64,000 nucleotides of DNA from Sphingomonas sp. Leaf412 (GCF_001425405.1 NZ_LMQP01000003.1:833595-897594); one strand, 5' to 3'. Shown: positions 35,100 to 46,557, numbered from the stretch's first letter. The notes: a model not told the origin generated them from the letters alone. Translations and numbers: made by a program.

Positions 35100-38000
35100 T
35101 CAGGCTCCTTCGCGCGCGGGCGTCTCGCCGTCGCGCAACTGGTCGTCGTCATGGCGATCGTGGTCCGCCGTCTTCTTCGCCGCCGCATCGCCGCCGAACA
35201 GGCGGACGATGACGACGAAGAACATGGGCACCAAGAAGATCGCGAGGATCGTCGCGGTCAGCATCCCGCCGACGACCGCGCGGCCGATCGCATTCTGCCC
35301 GCCCGCGCCCGCGCCGGTCGACAACGCCAGCGGCAGCACGCCGAAGATGAAGGCGAGGCTGGTCATGATGATCGGGCGCAGGCGCAGGCGCGCGGCCTCC
35401 ACCGCCGCGTCGAAGGCGTTCATCCCTTCCGCGATGCGTTCCTCCGCGAATTCCACGATCAGGATCGCGTTCTTCGCCGCCACGCCCATCGTGGTGATGA
35501 GGCCGACCTGAAGGTAGATGTCGTTATTCAGCCCCGTGATCGCCGCGGCCAGCAGCGCACCGACGACGCCCAGCGGCACGACCAGCAGGACCGATATCGG
35601 CACCGACCAGCTTTCGTACAGCGCCGCGAGACAGAGGAACACGATCAGCAGCGACAGGCCGTACAGCATCGGCGCCTGCCCCCCCGACAACCGTTCCTCA
35701 TACGACAGGCCGGTCCATTCCAGCGCGGTGCCCGGCGGCAGCTTGGCATGCATCTCCTCCAGCGCGGTCATCGCCGCGCCGGTCGATTCGCCCGGTCCGG
35801 CCGCGCCCTGGATCTGCATCGCGGGCTGCCCGTCGTATCGCGTCAGCTGAACGGGCGCGAGCGACCATTCCAGCGTGGAGAAGGCGGTGTACGGCACCAT
35901 CTGGCCGGTGGCGTTGCGGACGAAGAAGGCGCCGATATCCTCCGGCCGCAACCGGAACGGCTGGTCCGCCTGGATGTAGACGCGCTTCACGCGGCCGCGG
36001 TCGATGAAGTCGTTGACATAGGCGCCGCCCCAGGCGGTCGCGATGGTCGAATTGACTAGGCCCAGATCGAGACCCAGCGACCCCGCCTTGTCCTCGTCGA
36101 TGTTCACTTTCAGCTGCGGCGCGTCGTCCAGGCTCAGCGGGCGCACCTGCGCCACCCGCGGGTCCTGCGCCGCCATGCCCAGCAGCATGTTGCGTGCCTG
36201 CGTCAGCTTCTCGTGCCCCAGCCCGCCGGTATCGACCAGCTGCACGTCGAAGCCCGTGGCGTTGCCCAGTTCCTGCACCGCCGGGGGCACGATCGCGAAG
36301 ATCATGCCGTCGGTATACTGGCTGAACGCGCCCATTGCGCGGCCCGCGATCGCCTGCGCCTTGTTCTGCGCGCCGCCGCGATCCGCCCAGTCCTTCAGGC
36401 TGATGAAGGCGAGGCCCGCGTTCTGGCCCTGTCCGGCGAAGCTGAAGCCGTTGATGGTGAAGACCGACGCGACGTTCGCCTTCTCGCTGCCGAGGAAGTG
36501 GCTGCGGATGAGTTCTAGGCCCTTTTCGGTCCGCGCGGTGGTGGCGCCGGACGGCCCCTGCACCAGCGCGATGACGGTGCCCTGATCCTCGTCGGGGAGG
36601 AAGCCGGTGGGCAGGCGCACGAACAGCAGCCCGACGCCGACGACCACCAGCAGGTAGACGATGCCCGACCTGATCCAGTTGCGCGCACCGTATTTCACCC
36701 CGCGGGTGTACGATTCGCGGCCGCGGTCGAAGCGGTCGTTGAACCAGCGGAAGAAGCGCGCGAGCGGACCGTTGCCCTTGTTCTTGTCCGGATCGTGCGG
36801 CTTCAGGATCGTGGCGCACAAAGCGGGCGTCAGGATCAGCGCGACCAGCACCGACAGCACCATCGCGGACACGATCGTGATCGAGAACTGGCGATAGATG
36901 ACGCCGGTCGATCCGCCGAAGAACGCCATCGGCAGGAAGACGGCCGACAGGACCAGGCCGATGCCGACCAGCGCGGACGAGATTTCGTCCATCGACTTGC
37001 GCGCCGCCTGCTTGGGCGACAGGTTCTCCTCCTGGATCAGGCGCTCGACGTTCTCGACCACCACGATCGCGTCGTCGACCAGCAGGCCGATCGCCAGCAC
37101 CATGCCGAACAGGGTGAGGGTGTTGATGCTGTACCCCGCCACCGCCATCACGCCGAACGTGCCGAGCAGGACGACGGGTACCGCGATCGTCGGGATGATC
37201 GTCGCGCGCCAGTTCTGGAGGAACAGGAACATGACGAGGAAGACCAGGACCACCGCCTCGATCAGCGTGTGGACGACCTGCTCGACCGACAGGCGGACGA
37301 ACGGCGTGGTGTCGTAGGGGTAGACGACCTTCACGTCCGCCGGCAGGCCGCGGGCCAGTTGCTGCACCCGCGTCTTGACCAGCTCGACCGTATTGAGCGC
37401 GTTGGCGCCCGCGGCCAGTTTCACGCCGAATCCCGACGCCGGCTGGCCGTTGTAGCGGCTGTCGAACCCGTAATTCTCCGCGCCCAGCTCGATCCGGGCG
37501 ACGTCGCCCAGCCGCACGACCGCGCCGTCGGCGGCGGTCTTCAGGCGGATCTGGCCGAACTGCTCGGGCGTCTGCAACCGCGACTGGACCGACACGGTCG
37601 CGTTCAGCATCTGCTCCTTGGGCGCGGGCTGCGCACCGATCTGCCCGGCGGATACCTGCGCGTTCTGCGCCTGCACCGCCTGCGTCACGTCCGCCATCGT
37701 CAGCTGGAAGTTGTTCAGCTTCAGCGGATCGACCCAGATGCGCATCGCATATTGGGCGCCGAACAATTGCAGTTCGCCGACCCCGTCGACCCGGCTGACC
37801 GGGTCCTGGAGGCGGGAGACGACCATGTCGGCAAGGTCGGTGGCGCTATGGCTGCCGTCGGTGGAATACAGGCCCACGATCAGCAGGAAGTTGGCCGCCG
37901 ACTTCTGGACCTGAAGGCCCTGCTGCTGCACTTCCTGCGGCAGCAACGGGGTCGCCGCCTGCAACTTGTTCTGGACCTGCACCTGCGCGATGTCGGGGTC

Positions 38001-38294
38001 GGTGCCCTGCTCGAACGTCAGCGTGATGCTGACCGTCCCCGCGGACGACGACGAGGACGAGAAGTAGCGGAGGTTGTCGATGCCCTTCAGCTGCTGCTCG
38101 ATGATCTGCGTCGTGGTGCGTTCCAGCGTCTCCGCGTCGGCGCCGGGATAGACCGCGTTGACGGTGACCGTCGGCGGCGCGATCGCCGGGAACTGGCTGA
38201 TCGGCAGGGTGCGGATCGCTATGACGCCCGCAAGCATCAGGACGATGGCGATGACCCATGCGAAGATGGGCCGGTCGATGAAAAAGCGCGACAT
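35100..38294 (-). CDS. RND multidrug efflux transporter, HAE1 (AcrB) family
   Basis: A 1064-residue inner-membrane pump with twelve helices and two large periplasmic loops. The proton-relay pair Asp407-Asp408 lies in [16 protein letters not shown], matching the AcrB numbering exactly. The opening [20 protein letters not shown] and the porter-domain segment [20 protein letters not shown] are typical of HAE1. It works with the MFP to its upstream side and the OMF downstream. Six bases separate it from the MFP gene. Confidence 0.97.
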   Translation of the reverse strand: MSRFFIDRPIFAWVIAIVLMLAGVIAIRTLPISQFPAIAPPTVTVNAVYPGADAETLERTTTQIIEQQLKGIDNLRYFSSSSSSAGTVSITLTFEQGTDPDIAQVQVQNKLQAATPLLPQEVQQQGLQVQKSAANFLLIVGLYSTDGSHSATDLADMVVSRLQDPVSRVDGVGELQLFGAQYAMRIWVDPLKLNNFQLTMADVTQAVQAQNAQVSAGQIGAQPAPKEQMLNATVSVQSRLQTPEQFGQIRLKTAADGAVVRLGDVARIELGAENYGFDSRYNGQPASGFGVKLAAGANALNTVELVKTRVQQLARGLPADVKVVYPYDTTPFVRLSVEQVVHTLIEAVVLVFLVMFLFLQNWRATIIPTIAVPVVLLGTFGVMAVAGYSINTLTLFGMVLAIGLLVDDAIVVVENVERLIQEENLSPKQAARKSMDEISSALVGIGLVLSAVFLPMAFFGGSTGVIYRQFSITIVSAMVLSVLVALILTPALCATILKPHDPDKNKGNGPLARFFRWFNDRFDRGRESYTRGVKYGARNWIRSGIVYLLVVVGVGLLFVRLPTGFLPDEDQGTVIALVQGPSGATTARTEKGLELIRSHFLGSEKANVASVFTINGFSFAGQGQNAGLAFISLKDWADRGGAQNKAQAIAGRAMGAFSQYTDGMIFAIVPPAVQELGNATGFDVQLVDTGGLGHEKLTQARNMLLGMAAQDPRVAQVRPLSLDDAPQLKVNIDEDKAGSLGLDLGLVNSTIATAWGGAYVNDFIDRGRVKRVYIQADQPFRLRPEDIGAFFVRNATGQMVPYTAFSTLEWSLAPVQLTRYDGQPAMQIQGAAGPGESTGAAMTALEEMHAKLPPGTALEWTGLSYEERLSGGQAPMLYGLSLLIVFLCLAALYESWSVPISVLLVVPLGVVGALLAAAITGLNNDIYLQVGLITTMGVAAKNAILIVEFAEERIAEGMNAFDAAVEAARLRLRPIIMTSLAFIFGVLPLALSTGAGAGGQNAIGRAVVGGMLTATILAIFLVPMFFVVIVRLFGGDAAAKKTADHDRHDDDQLRDGETPAREGA

Positions 38295-38300
38295 GGGTGC

Positions 38301-39494
38301 CTACTTCGCCTGTGCCTGCGCGGGGGCGCCGCCCTGCGGCGGCTGCCCGCCCGCGGGCTTCGCATTCGGGTTCCACGGCGCGGTCTTCACCGCCATGCCC
38401 GGGCGCAGCATCATCGCGCCCTCCATGACGATCCGGTCGCCGGGATTCAGGCCACCGGTCACGACCCAGTCGTCCCCGATCGTGCGCGACGTGGTCAGCT
38501 TGCGCGGTTGCAGCTTGCCGTCCTTGCCGACGACCATGACGGAGGCGTCGCCCTTCTCGTCGCGGGTCACCGCGCGTTGCGGGACCAGCAGGGCGTCGGC
38601 CTGCGTCCCCTCGATCAGCTCGGCCTTCACCGACATGCCGGGCAGCAACAGGCCGCGCGGATTGGCGAAGCGCGCACGGATCACCTGCGATCCGGTGGCC
38701 GGATCGACGCTGACGTCGGCGAACTGCAACTGGCCCGCGACGGGATAGACGCTGCCGTCCTCCAGCCGCAGCCGCACCTGCGCCGCCTGTCCGCCACGCG
38801 TCAGCTCGCCCGACATCAGCTGTTGGCGCAGCCGGAGCAGATCGGCGCTCGATTGCGGCACGTCGACGTAGATCGGATCGAGCCGCTGGATCGTGGTCAG
38901 CGGATCGGTCTGCTGCGCGGTGACCAGCGCCCCGGTGGTGGCGACCGAGCGCCCGATGCGGCCGGAGATCGGCGCGCGGATGGTGGTGCGTGCCAGATCG
39001 ATCTGCGCCGAGCGGAGCGCCGCCTGCTGGACCGCGACATCGGCGGTCGCCTGTTGCGCGCTGGTGATCGAGTTTTCGTATTCCTGCCGCGCGATGGCGT
39101 TGATCTTCACCAGCTCGCCGTACCGCCGCGTCAGTGCGCGGCTGGATGCGATGGCGGCGCGCGCGCGGGCCAGCGCGGCGCGCGCACTGGCCACCTGCGT
39201 CAGGTACGGCTGCGGATCGATGCGGTACAGCGCCTGGCCCTTCCGCACGGCATCGCCCTCCTGGAACAATCGCTCCAGCACCAGGCCGTTGACCTGCGGA
39301 CGCACGTCGGACGTCTCGAACGCGGTGGTGCGGCCGGGCAGGGTGGTGGTCAGCGTCACCGCCTGAGGCCGGAGCGTCATCACCTGTACCGTCGGCGGAC
39401 CTTGCGGCGCCTGCTGCTGCTGCGAGTCGGCGCCCCCGCCGCACGCGGCCAGCGGCAGGAGCAGCGCGGGAAGGGCCAGGCGCAAAAATGTCAT
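38301..39494 (-). CDS. RND periplasmic adaptor (AcrA/MFP family lipoprotein)
   Basis: A 397-residue adaptor from ATG 39494. Signal peptide MTFLRLALPALLLPLAAC with lipobox LAAC. The lipoyl/hairpin pattern is VRPQVNGLVLERLFQEGDAV and RAPISGRIGRS, with the helical hairpin between. The tail is Pro/Gly/Gln-rich. It is the first gene of the efflux operon and is divergent from the TetR regulator across a 77-base region with an operator. Confidence 0.95.
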   Translation of the reverse strand: MTFLRLALPALLLPLAACGGGADSQQQQAPQGPPTVQVMTLRPQAVTLTTTLPGRTTAFETSDVRPQVNGLVLERLFQEGDAVRKGQALYRIDPQPYLTQVASARAALARARAAIASSRALTRRYGELVKINAIARQEYENSITSAQQATADVAVQQAALRSAQIDLARTTIRAPISGRIGRSVATTGALVTAQQTDPLTTIQRLDPIYVDVPQSSADLLRLRQQLMSGELTRGGQAAQVRLRLEDGSVYPVAGQLQFADVSVDPATGSQVIRARFANPRGLLLPGMSVKAELIEGTQADALLVPQRAVTRDEKGDASVMVVGKDGKLQPRKLTTSRTIGDDWVVTGGLNPGDRIVMEGAMMLRPGMAVKTAPWNPNAKPAGGQPPQGGAPAQAQAK

Positions 39495-39519
39495 GACAAG
39501 CTCGCAGGGTGTGAGTAGT

Positions 39520-39539
39520 GTGAGTGAACGATCACTCAC
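39520..39539. promoter_or_regulatory. Palindromic operator for the TetR-type regulator
   Basis: GTGAGTGA-ACGA-TCACTCAC is a perfect 8-bp inverted repeat with a 4-base spacer. It is placed 25 bases upstream of the MFP start and 32 bases upstream of the TetR start. A palindrome in this position is the usual site of autorepression and efflux-operon control. Assignment to this TetR protein is inference from position. Confidence 0.85.
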
Positions 39540-39571
39540 TTTGCTGCTACTGCGAACAGAATGCGGGGTCA

Positions 39572-40219
39572 ATGACCGATTTGGTGCGAAATCCGGAAAC
39601 GCGAACGATGGGGGAGGGCATGTGTTCCGGCCCGTCGCGCGCAATGGAACGGCGCGAACGCGTCCTGTGTGCGGCGCGGCGCCTGTTCGCCGACAATGGC
39701 TTCCACAACACCGGGATCGCCCGGATCGCGCGCGAATCCGACGTGCAAGTGGGTCAATTGTATCGCGATTTCGCCAGCAAGGAGGATATCGTGATCGCGA
39801 TCGTCGAGCGCGACATGAACGACTTCCTGCCCGACCTGGAACTCGCCGCCGCGCTGACCGCGGACGATCGCGCCGGGATCCGCAGCTGGATCGCGCGCTT
39901 CATCGCATGCAGGGAGACGCGAACCGACCGGCGCGTGATCGCGGAGATTTTCGCGGAGGCGTCGCGCAGCCCGCGCGTCGCGGGCATCGTCACGCATATC
40001 CACGACGGCTTCCGCGCCTGCCTGATCGAGGCGCTGGAACGCCTCGCGCCCGGCGACGCGATCGCCGCGCGGCGCGAGATGCTGGTGGAACTGGTCATGA
40101 CGATTTCCGCCGGGGTATTTCAGCGGCGGCTGACCAATCCGTCGCAACTGGGCGACGATGTCGTCGACATGCTGGTCGACGGGGTGCAGCGCCGCATCGA
40201 CGCCCTGATCGAGGACTGA
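39572..40219 (+). CDS. TetR/AcrR-family transcriptional regulator
   Basis: A 215-residue repressor from ATG 39572 (ATG 39608, 39620 and 39644 also in frame). The N-terminal HTH reads RVLCAARRLFADNGFHNTGI, ARESDVQVGQLYRDFASKED. The C-terminal ligand domain is helical (DRRVIAEIFAEASRSPRVAG). It is divergent from the RND efflux operon and very likely controls it through the palindrome at 39520-39539. Confidence 0.92.
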   Translation: MTDLVRNPETRTMGEGMCSGPSRAMERRERVLCAARRLFADNGFHNTGIARIARESDVQVGQLYRDFASKEDIVIAIVERDMNDFLPDLELAAALTADDRAGIRSWIARFIACRETRTDRRVIAEIFAEASRSPRVAGIVTHIHDGFRACLIEALERLAPGDAIAARREMLVELVMTISAGVFQRRLTNPSQLGDDVVDMLVDGVQRRIDALIED

Positions 40220-40238
40220 CGCGCTGATCGATGACGGG

Positions 40239-40264
40239 GGCGGGGCGGAACCATCCGCCCCGCC
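40239..40264 (+). terminator. Stem-loop after the TetR gene
   Basis: About 11-bp stem (GGCGGGGCGGA / TCCGCCCCGCC) with loop ACCA, beginning 20 bases after the stop. No T run follows, so termination is uncertain. Confidence 0.45.
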
Positions 40265-40280
40265 GCGTCCTTGGCCCTTC

Positions 40281-41867
40281 ATGCCGATCGCCGATCCCGC
40301 CAGCCCGTCCGACTCGATCCCGTGGTGGCGGCGCGGCGTCGTGTATCAGGTGTATCCGCGCTCGTTTCAGGACAGCGACGGCGACGGGATCGGCGATCTG
40401 GCCGGGATCGCCGCACGGCTCGATCATATCGCGGCGCTCGGCGTCGATGCGATCTGGCTGTCCCCGATCTTTCCCTCACCGATGTGCGATTTCGGCTATG
40501 ACGTCGCGGACTATTGCGGGGTCGACCCGATGTTCGGCGACCTCGCCGCGTTCGACCGCCTGCTCGCCGCGGTCCACACCCGCGGCCTGAAGCTGCTGCT
40601 CGATTTCGTCCCGAACCACAGCTCCACCGCACACCCGTGGTTCGTCGCCAGCCGCTCGTCGCGCGACGATCCGAAGCGCGACTGGTACATCTGGCGCGAC
40701 CCCGCGCCCGGCGGCGGACCGCCCAACAACTGGGTCAGCGACATGGGCGGGCCGGCGTGGGAATATGACACCGCGACCGGGCAATATTACCTGCACACCT
40801 TCCTGAAGGAGCAGGCCGACCTGAACTGGCGCAACCCCGCCGTCGTGGCGGCGATGCGCGACGTCATGCGCTTCTGGCTCGACCGCGGCGTCGACGGCTT
40901 CCGCATCGACGTGCTGTGGCACATCGTGAAGGCGGACGGCCTGCCCGACAATCCCGCCAATCCGGACTGGCGATCGGGCATGGCGGAGAAGCTGTCGTTG
41001 CTCCAGCATCACTCGACCGACCAGCCCGAGGCGCACGACCACACCGCGGACATGCGCGTGCTGGCGGACGGTTACGGCGATCGCGTGCTGGTGGGGGAGA
41101 TCTTCCTGCCGCGCGACCGGCTGATGCGCTGGTACGGCACGCCCGCGCGACCCGGCGTCCATCTGCCGTTCAATTTCGAACTGATCGAGAACCCGTGGGA
41201 TCGCGACACGCTCGCCGCGCTGATCGCGGGCTACGACGCCGCGATCCCCGCGCACGGATGGCCAAACTGGGTGGTCGGCAGCCACGACGCCCCGCGCATC
41301 GCCGCGCGGATCGGGGAGGCGCAGGCCCGCGTCGCGGCGATGCTGCTGCTGACGCTGCGCGGCACGCCCACGCTGTATCAGGGCGACGAACTGGGCATCG
41401 GCCGCGTCGATATCCCCGCGGACCGCATCCGCGACCCGCAGGATCTGCGCCAGCCTGGGCAGGGCCTGGGCCGCGACCGCTCGCGCACGCCGATGGCGTG
41501 GGGCGACGGCCCCCATGCGGGTTTCTCGACCACCGAACCGTGGCTGCCGCTCCACCCCGACTGGCGCACGCGCAACGTCGCGGCGCAGGCGGCGGATGCG
41601 GAGTCGATGCTGCACCTGTATCGCCGCATATTGGCATTGCGCCGTGCCGAACCCGCGCTGTCGATCGGCACGATGCGCGTCGTCGACGCACCGGCCGGCG
41701 TGCTGGCCTATGAACGCATCCATGAGGAACGAACGCTGACCATCCTGCTGAACATGACCGCCGCACCCGTCGCCTGCGACTGGCGCGGCGTCGCGCGCCT
41801 CTCCACCCTGTCCGGCACGCCCCAACAGGGGATGCTGCGCGCCGACGAAGGGCTCGTCGTCGTATGA
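40281..41867 (+). CDS. GH13 alpha-glucosidase-family enzyme
   Basis: A 528-residue cytosolic GH13 protein. Conserved regions: DFVPNHSS, GFRIDVLWH with nucleophile Asp210, GEIF with acid/base Glu273, and GSHDAPR (Ser334-His335-Asp336) where most relatives have NHD. The opening WWRRGVVYQVYPRSFQDSDG is that of alpha-glucosidase and related enzymes of the oligo-1,6-glucosidase group. Substrate may be a small alpha-glucoside or trehalose-type sugar; not readable. It overlaps the following GT4 gene (ATGA), which suggests joint use of one carbohydrate. Confidence 0.9.
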   Translation: MPIADPASPSDSIPWWRRGVVYQVYPRSFQDSDGDGIGDLAGIAARLDHIAALGVDAIWLSPIFPSPMCDFGYDVADYCGVDPMFGDLAAFDRLLAAVHTRGLKLLLDFVPNHSSTAHPWFVASRSSRDDPKRDWYIWRDPAPGGGPPNNWVSDMGGPAWEYDTATGQYYLHTFLKEQADLNWRNPAVVAAMRDVMRFWLDRGVDGFRIDVLWHIVKADGLPDNPANPDWRSGMAEKLSLLQHHSTDQPEAHDHTADMRVLADGYGDRVLVGEIFLPRDRLMRWYGTPARPGVHLPFNFELIENPWDRDTLAALIAGYDAAIPAHGWPNWVVGSHDAPRIAARIGEAQARVAAMLLLTLRGTPTLYQGDELGIGRVDIPADRIRDPQDLRQPGQGLGRDRSRTPMAWGDGPHAGFSTTEPWLPLHPDWRTRNVAAQAADAESMLHLYRRILALRRAEPALSIGTMRVVDAPAGVLAYERIHEERTLTILLNMTAAPVACDWRGVARLSTLSGTPQQGMLRADEGLVVV

Positions 41868-42871
41868 GGATCGCGATGCTCGCCCCGATCGCCTGGCGCA
41901 CCCCGCCGCGCGCCTACGGTCCGTGGGAGTTGGTGACGTCGATGCTGACCGAGGCGCTGGTCGCGCGCGGCGTGGACGTGACGCTGTTCGCGACGCAGGA
42001 CAGCGTCACCGCCGCGACGCTGGATGGCGTGGTGCCCGCGGGTTACGAGGAGGATCCGTCGGTCGATGCGAAGGTGTGGGAATACCGCCACCTGTCGCAC
42101 CTGTTCGCGCAGGCGGACCGCTTCGACCTGATCCACAACCAGGCCGATTTTCCCGCCCACGCCTTCGCGCCGCTGGTCGACACGCCGATGGTGACGACGA
42201 TCCACGGCTTCGGATCGGACCGCATCCTGCCGATGTACGTGCCGTACCAGGATCGCGTGCATTACGTCGCGATCAGCGACGCGGACCGTCATTCTGCGCT
42301 ACGCTACGCCGCGACGATCCACCACGGCATCCCGGTCGCCGACTTCGCCTTCGACGCGACGGGCAGCGAGGACCTGCTGTTCTTCGGCCGCATCCATCCC
42401 GACAAGGGCGCCGACGCCGCCATCCGCGCCGCGCAGGCGACCGGTCGCGCGCTCGACTTGTACGGCGTGGTACAGGATGCGGGCTATCACGACGCTCACG
42501 TGAAGCCCGCGCTGGACGACCGCATCCGCTACCACGGCACCGTGGGCGGCGCGGCGCGGGTCCGGGCGCTGGGCGGCGCGCGCGCGCTGCTGCACCTGAT
42601 CGGGTTCGACGAGCCGTTCGGGCTTTCGGTGGTGGAGGCGATGGCATGCGGCACCCCCGTCATCGCCAACCGCCGCGGCTCGATGCCCGAACTGATCGAC
42701 CACGGCGTCACGGGCTTCCTGGTCGACACCCCGGAAGAGGCGATCGCCGCGATCGACCGCGCGGGAGAGATCGATCGCGCCGCGTGCCGCCGCGCGGTGG
42801 AAGAACGCTTCTCCGTCGCGCGCATGGCGGACGATTATATTGCGCTGTACCGGCGGATATTGGGCGCGTAG
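41864..42871 (+). CDS. GT4-family glycosyltransferase
   Basis: A 335-residue GT-B-fold protein, translationally coupled to the GH13 gene. The N-terminal acceptor domain begins MRIAMLAPIAWRTPPRAYGP with the Gly-rich loop. The C-terminal nucleotide-sugar domain has FFGRIHPDKGADAAI, then DEPFGLSVVEAMACGTPVIA with the E-x7-E motif. Acceptor and donor cannot be read; glucose from a nucleotide sugar is likely from the context. Confidence 0.88.
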   Translation: MRIAMLAPIAWRTPPRAYGPWELVTSMLTEALVARGVDVTLFATQDSVTAATLDGVVPAGYEEDPSVDAKVWEYRHLSHLFAQADRFDLIHNQADFPAHAFAPLVDTPMVTTIHGFGSDRILPMYVPYQDRVHYVAISDADRHSALRYAATIHHGIPVADFAFDATGSEDLLFFGRIHPDKGADAAIRAAQATGRALDLYGVVQDAGYHDAHVKPALDDRIRYHGTVGGAARVRALGGARALLHLIGFDEPFGLSVVEAMACGTPVIANRRGSMPELIDHGVTGFLVDTPEEAIAAIDRAGEIDRAACRRAVEERFSVARMADDYIALYRRILGA

Positions 42872-42892
42872 CAAGACCGCCACTAGCATTAT

Positions 42893-42945
42893 GTGTCCCC
42901 GCGAAGGCGGGGACCCAGACTGGGCTCCCGTCTTCACGGGAGCAC
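42893..42945. repeat. Inverted-repeat family TCCCCGCGAAGGCGGGGACCCA, copy 1
   Basis: Two hairpins in tandem (GTCCCCGCGAAGGCGGGGAC and GGGCTCCCGTCTTCACGGGAGC) between the convergent GT4 and accC genes. A diverged copy is at 49611-49695. Confidence 0.85.
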
Positions 42946-42967
42946 AAAGGTAGAAGGCGGGACGCCT

Positions 42968-44317
<1,350 letters not shown>

Positions 44318-44336
44318 ATTCTCAGGTGTCCAGCCG

Positions 44337-44406
44337 CCGTTCGCCCTGAGCGCAGTCGAAGGGCACGCGCGACGCATGGGCTTCGACTCCGCTCGGCCCG
44401 AACGGG
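44337..44406. repeat. Inverted repeat family CCGTTCG-C-GAGCGAAGTCGAAG, copy 3
   Basis: Arms CCGTTCGCCCTGAGCGCAGT... and ...CCGCTCGGCCCGAACGG. Unlike copies 1 and 2 it sits between co-directional genes, accB and accC, and could reduce accC expression. Confidence 0.88.
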
Positions 44407-44422
44407 GAGAGGGAAAGCATCG

Positions 44423-44905
44423 TTATTCGACGACGACCAGCGGCTGGTCGAACTCCACCGGCTGCCCGTTCTCGACCAGCACCGCCTTCACGACCCCGGC
44501 GTTGGGGGCGGTGATCGGGTTCATGACCTTCATCGCCTCCACGATCACCAGCGTGTCGCCCGCCGCCACGGTCTGCCCGACGCTGGCGAAGGGCTTGGCC
44601 GAAGGATCGGCGGCGAGATAGACGGTGCCGACCATCGGCGAGCGAACCGCATTCGCGCCGACCGCGGCGGACGGCCCCCCGACCTCCACCACCGGCGGCG
44701 TGGGCGTGGGCGCGGGCGCCGCGAACGCGGGCGGCGGCGGCGCATAGGCCGCGGGCGCGGCGGTCACGGCCGCGGCCTTGCGCGCGACGCGGATCTTGCG
44801 ATCGCCGTCCTCGACCTCGATCTCGGTCAAATGGGTGGTGTCCAGCAGCTCGGCGAGCTGGCGCACCAGCTCGACGTCCACCTTCATATGATTGTCATCG
44901 GCCAT
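44423..44905 (-). CDS. accB: Biotin carboxyl carrier protein AccB
   Basis: A 160-residue carrier. The N-terminal helix ([20 protein letters not shown]) is followed by a long Ala/Pro linker. The biotinyl domain carries EAMKVMN with biotin-bearing Lys126 and the thumb-like [20 protein letters not shown]. It lies between aroQ (upstream) and accC (downstream), an order common in Proteobacteria. Confidence 0.96.
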   Translation of the reverse strand: MADDNHMKVDVELVRQLAELLDTTHLTEIEVEDGDRKIRVARKAAAVTAAPAAYAPPPPAFAAPAPTPTPPVVEVGGPSAAVGANAVRSPMVGTVYLAADPSAKPFASVGQTVAAGDTLVIVEAMKVMNPITAPNAGVVKAVLVENGQPVEFDQPLVVVE

Positions 44906-44916
44906 TCGGCTCTCGT

Positions 44917-44931
44917 CCCCTGAAACAGGGG
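44917..44931 (-). other. Small hairpin just upstream of accB
   Basis: CCCCTG-AAA-CAGGGG, a 6-bp perfect stem between the aroQ stop and accB start. It precedes the accB ribosome-binding region and might influence its initiation; no T run follows. Confidence 0.35.
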
Positions 44932-44941
44932 AAAGGTCCTG

Positions 44942-45376
44942 TCAGATACGCGCCGCCGCTTCAAGCGCGAGCATGTAGGACAGCGCGCCGAACCCCGCGA
45001 TCGACCCCTTCGCCGCGCGCCCGACGAAGCTGACATGGCGGAATTCCTCGCGCGCGTGCGGATTGGACAGGTGCACCTCGATCACCGGCGTCGCGATCGA
45101 TTTGATCGCGTCGTGGATCGCCACCGACGTATGCGTGAACCCGCCCGCATTCAGCAGCACCGCCTTCGCTTGCCGGGCCTGCGCCTCGTGCAGCCAGTCG
45201 ACCAGATGCCCCTCGTGGTTCGACTGGCGCAGGTCGATGTCCAGCCCCAGCTCCTTCGCCCGATCCTCCAGCGCGCCCGCGATATCGTCCAGCGTGTCGT
45301 GGCCGTAGATATCGGGCTCGCGCAGGCCCAAAAGGTTCAGGTTCGGGCCGTTCAGGACGAAGATCGTGTCGGTCAT
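44942..45376 (-). CDS. aroQ: Type II 3-dehydroquinate dehydratase AroQ
   Basis: A 144-residue type II enzyme of the shikimate pathway from ATG 45376. The motif NGPNLNLLGLREP (residues 9-21) is followed by Tyr24 (DIYGHDTLDD), then RQSNHEGHLVDW, NAGGFTHTSVAIHDAI and EVHLSNPHAREEF, with the active-site Tyr and His in the usual places. Type II enzymes are dodecameric. It is the first gene ahead of accBC. Confidence 0.97.
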   Translation of the reverse strand: MTDTIFVLNGPNLNLLGLREPDIYGHDTLDDIAGALEDRAKELGLDIDLRQSNHEGHLVDWLHEAQARQAKAVLLNAGGFTHTSVAIHDAIKSIATPVIEVHLSNPHAREEFRHVSFVGRAAKGSIAGFGALSYMLALEAAARI

Positions 45377-45440
45377 CCGCGCTGCATGACACGCGGCGGC
45401 GGGCGCGCGCAATGTTGCCGCGCCGTCGCCCGGTCCCTAG

Positions 45441-46484
45441 ATGCCGCGCATGGCACATTCCGACGGCACCATCTCGATCACGGTCAACGGCGAGCACAAG
45501 CGCGTCACCGCCGGCCTGACCATCGCCGCGCTGGCCGAATCGCTCGGCCTCGTGCCCGAGAAGCTGGCGGTGGAGCGCAACCTTGAGGTCGTCCCGCGCT
45601 CGACGCTGGGCAGCGTCATGGTCGAGGACGGCGACGAGCTGGAGATCGTCCACTTCGTCGGCGGCGGCGACCATCCGGTCGCGGGGGGCGGCGGCGATCA
45701 TGCGGCGGCGGTCGATGCCGATACGTGGACCGTCGCGGGCCGCACGTTCCGCTCGCGCCTGATCGTCGGCACGGGCAAGTACCGGGACTTCGCGCAGAAC
45801 GCCGCCGCGGTCGCGGCGTCGGGGGCGGAGATCGTGACCGTCGCGGTCCGCCGCGTGAACGTCAGCGATCCGAACGCGCCGATGCTGACCGACTATATCG
45901 ATCCGAAGAAGGTGACGTACCTGCCTAACACCGCGGGTTGCTTCACCGCCGACGACGCGATCCGCACGCTGCGGCTGGCGCGCGAGGCGGGGGGATGGGA
46001 CCTGGTGAAGCTGGAAGTGCTGGGCGAAGCGCGGACGCTCTATCCCAACATGCGCGAAACGCTGACCGCGACCGAGGTGCTGGTGCGCGAGGGGTTCAAG
46101 CCGATGGTCTATTGCGTCGACGATCCTATCGCCGCGAAGCAGCTGGAGGAGGCGGGCGCGGTCGCGATCATGCCGCTGGGCGCGCCGATCGGATCGGGGC
46201 TGGGGATCCAGAACCAGGTGACGATCCGCCTGATCGTGGAGGGCGCCAAAGTACCCGTTCTGGTCGACGCGGGCGTGGGGCAGGCGAGCGACGCCGCGGT
46301 GGCGATGGAACTGGGCTGCGACGGCGTCCTGATGAATACCGCCATTGCGGAAGCCAGGGATCCCATATTGATGGCCGCCGCGATGCGCGCCGCGGTGGAG
46401 GCCGGGCGGATGAGCTATCGCGCCGGGCGCATGGGCAAGCGGCGCTACGCCGACCCGTCCAGCCCCTTGTCGGGCCTGATCTGA
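45441..46484 (+). CDS. thiG: ThiS-ThiG fusion: sulfur carrier plus thiazole synthase
   Basis: A 347-residue fusion (ATG 45441 or 45450). Residues about 12-76 are ThiS ([12 protein letters not shown], then [18 protein letters not shown]), with its Gly-Gly followed directly by a 20-residue linker, not a chain end. ThiG begins near 96 ([20 protein letters not shown]), with Schiff-base Lys190 in [10 protein letters not shown] and the glycine-rich phosphate site PIGSGLGI. ThiG makes the thiazole phosphate from DXP, dehydroglycine and sulfur from ThiS thiocarboxylate. The fusion implies processing of the ThiS C-terminus or a different sulfur relay. No TPP riboswitch is visible upstream. Confidence 0.93.
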   Translation: MPRMAHSDGTISITVNGEHKRVTAGLTIAALAESLGLVPEKLAVERNLEVVPRSTLGSVMVEDGDELEIVHFVGGGDHPVAGGGGDHAAAVDADTWTVAGRTFRSRLIVGTGKYRDFAQNAAAVAASGAEIVTVAVRRVNVSDPNAPMLTDYIDPKKVTYLPNTAGCFTADDAIRTLRLAREAGGWDLVKLEVLGEARTLYPNMRETLTATEVLVREGFKPMVYCVDDPIAAKQLEEAGAVAIMPLGAPIGSGLGIQNQVTIRLIVEGAKVPVLVDAGVGQASDAAVAMELGCDGVLMNTAIAEARDPILMAAAMRAAVEAGRMSYRAGRMGKRRYADPSSPLSGLI

Positions 46485-46557
46485 CCGCGAAAGACGGGAA
46501 CCAGCACGTCCGCCCTCCGTTGTTTGCGCATCGCACCGTTCAACAAGGAGAACTTCG

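Noticed and set aside
36795..39518. A 907-codon open frame antisense to the RND pump and adaptor
   Set aside because: Antisense of two clear efflux genes, with no motif or ribosome site; long antisense frames are expected at this GC content.
45377..45440. Possible TPP riboswitch ahead of thiSG
   Set aside because: Only 64 bases separate it from the aroQ start, and the CTGAGA-type core was not found.
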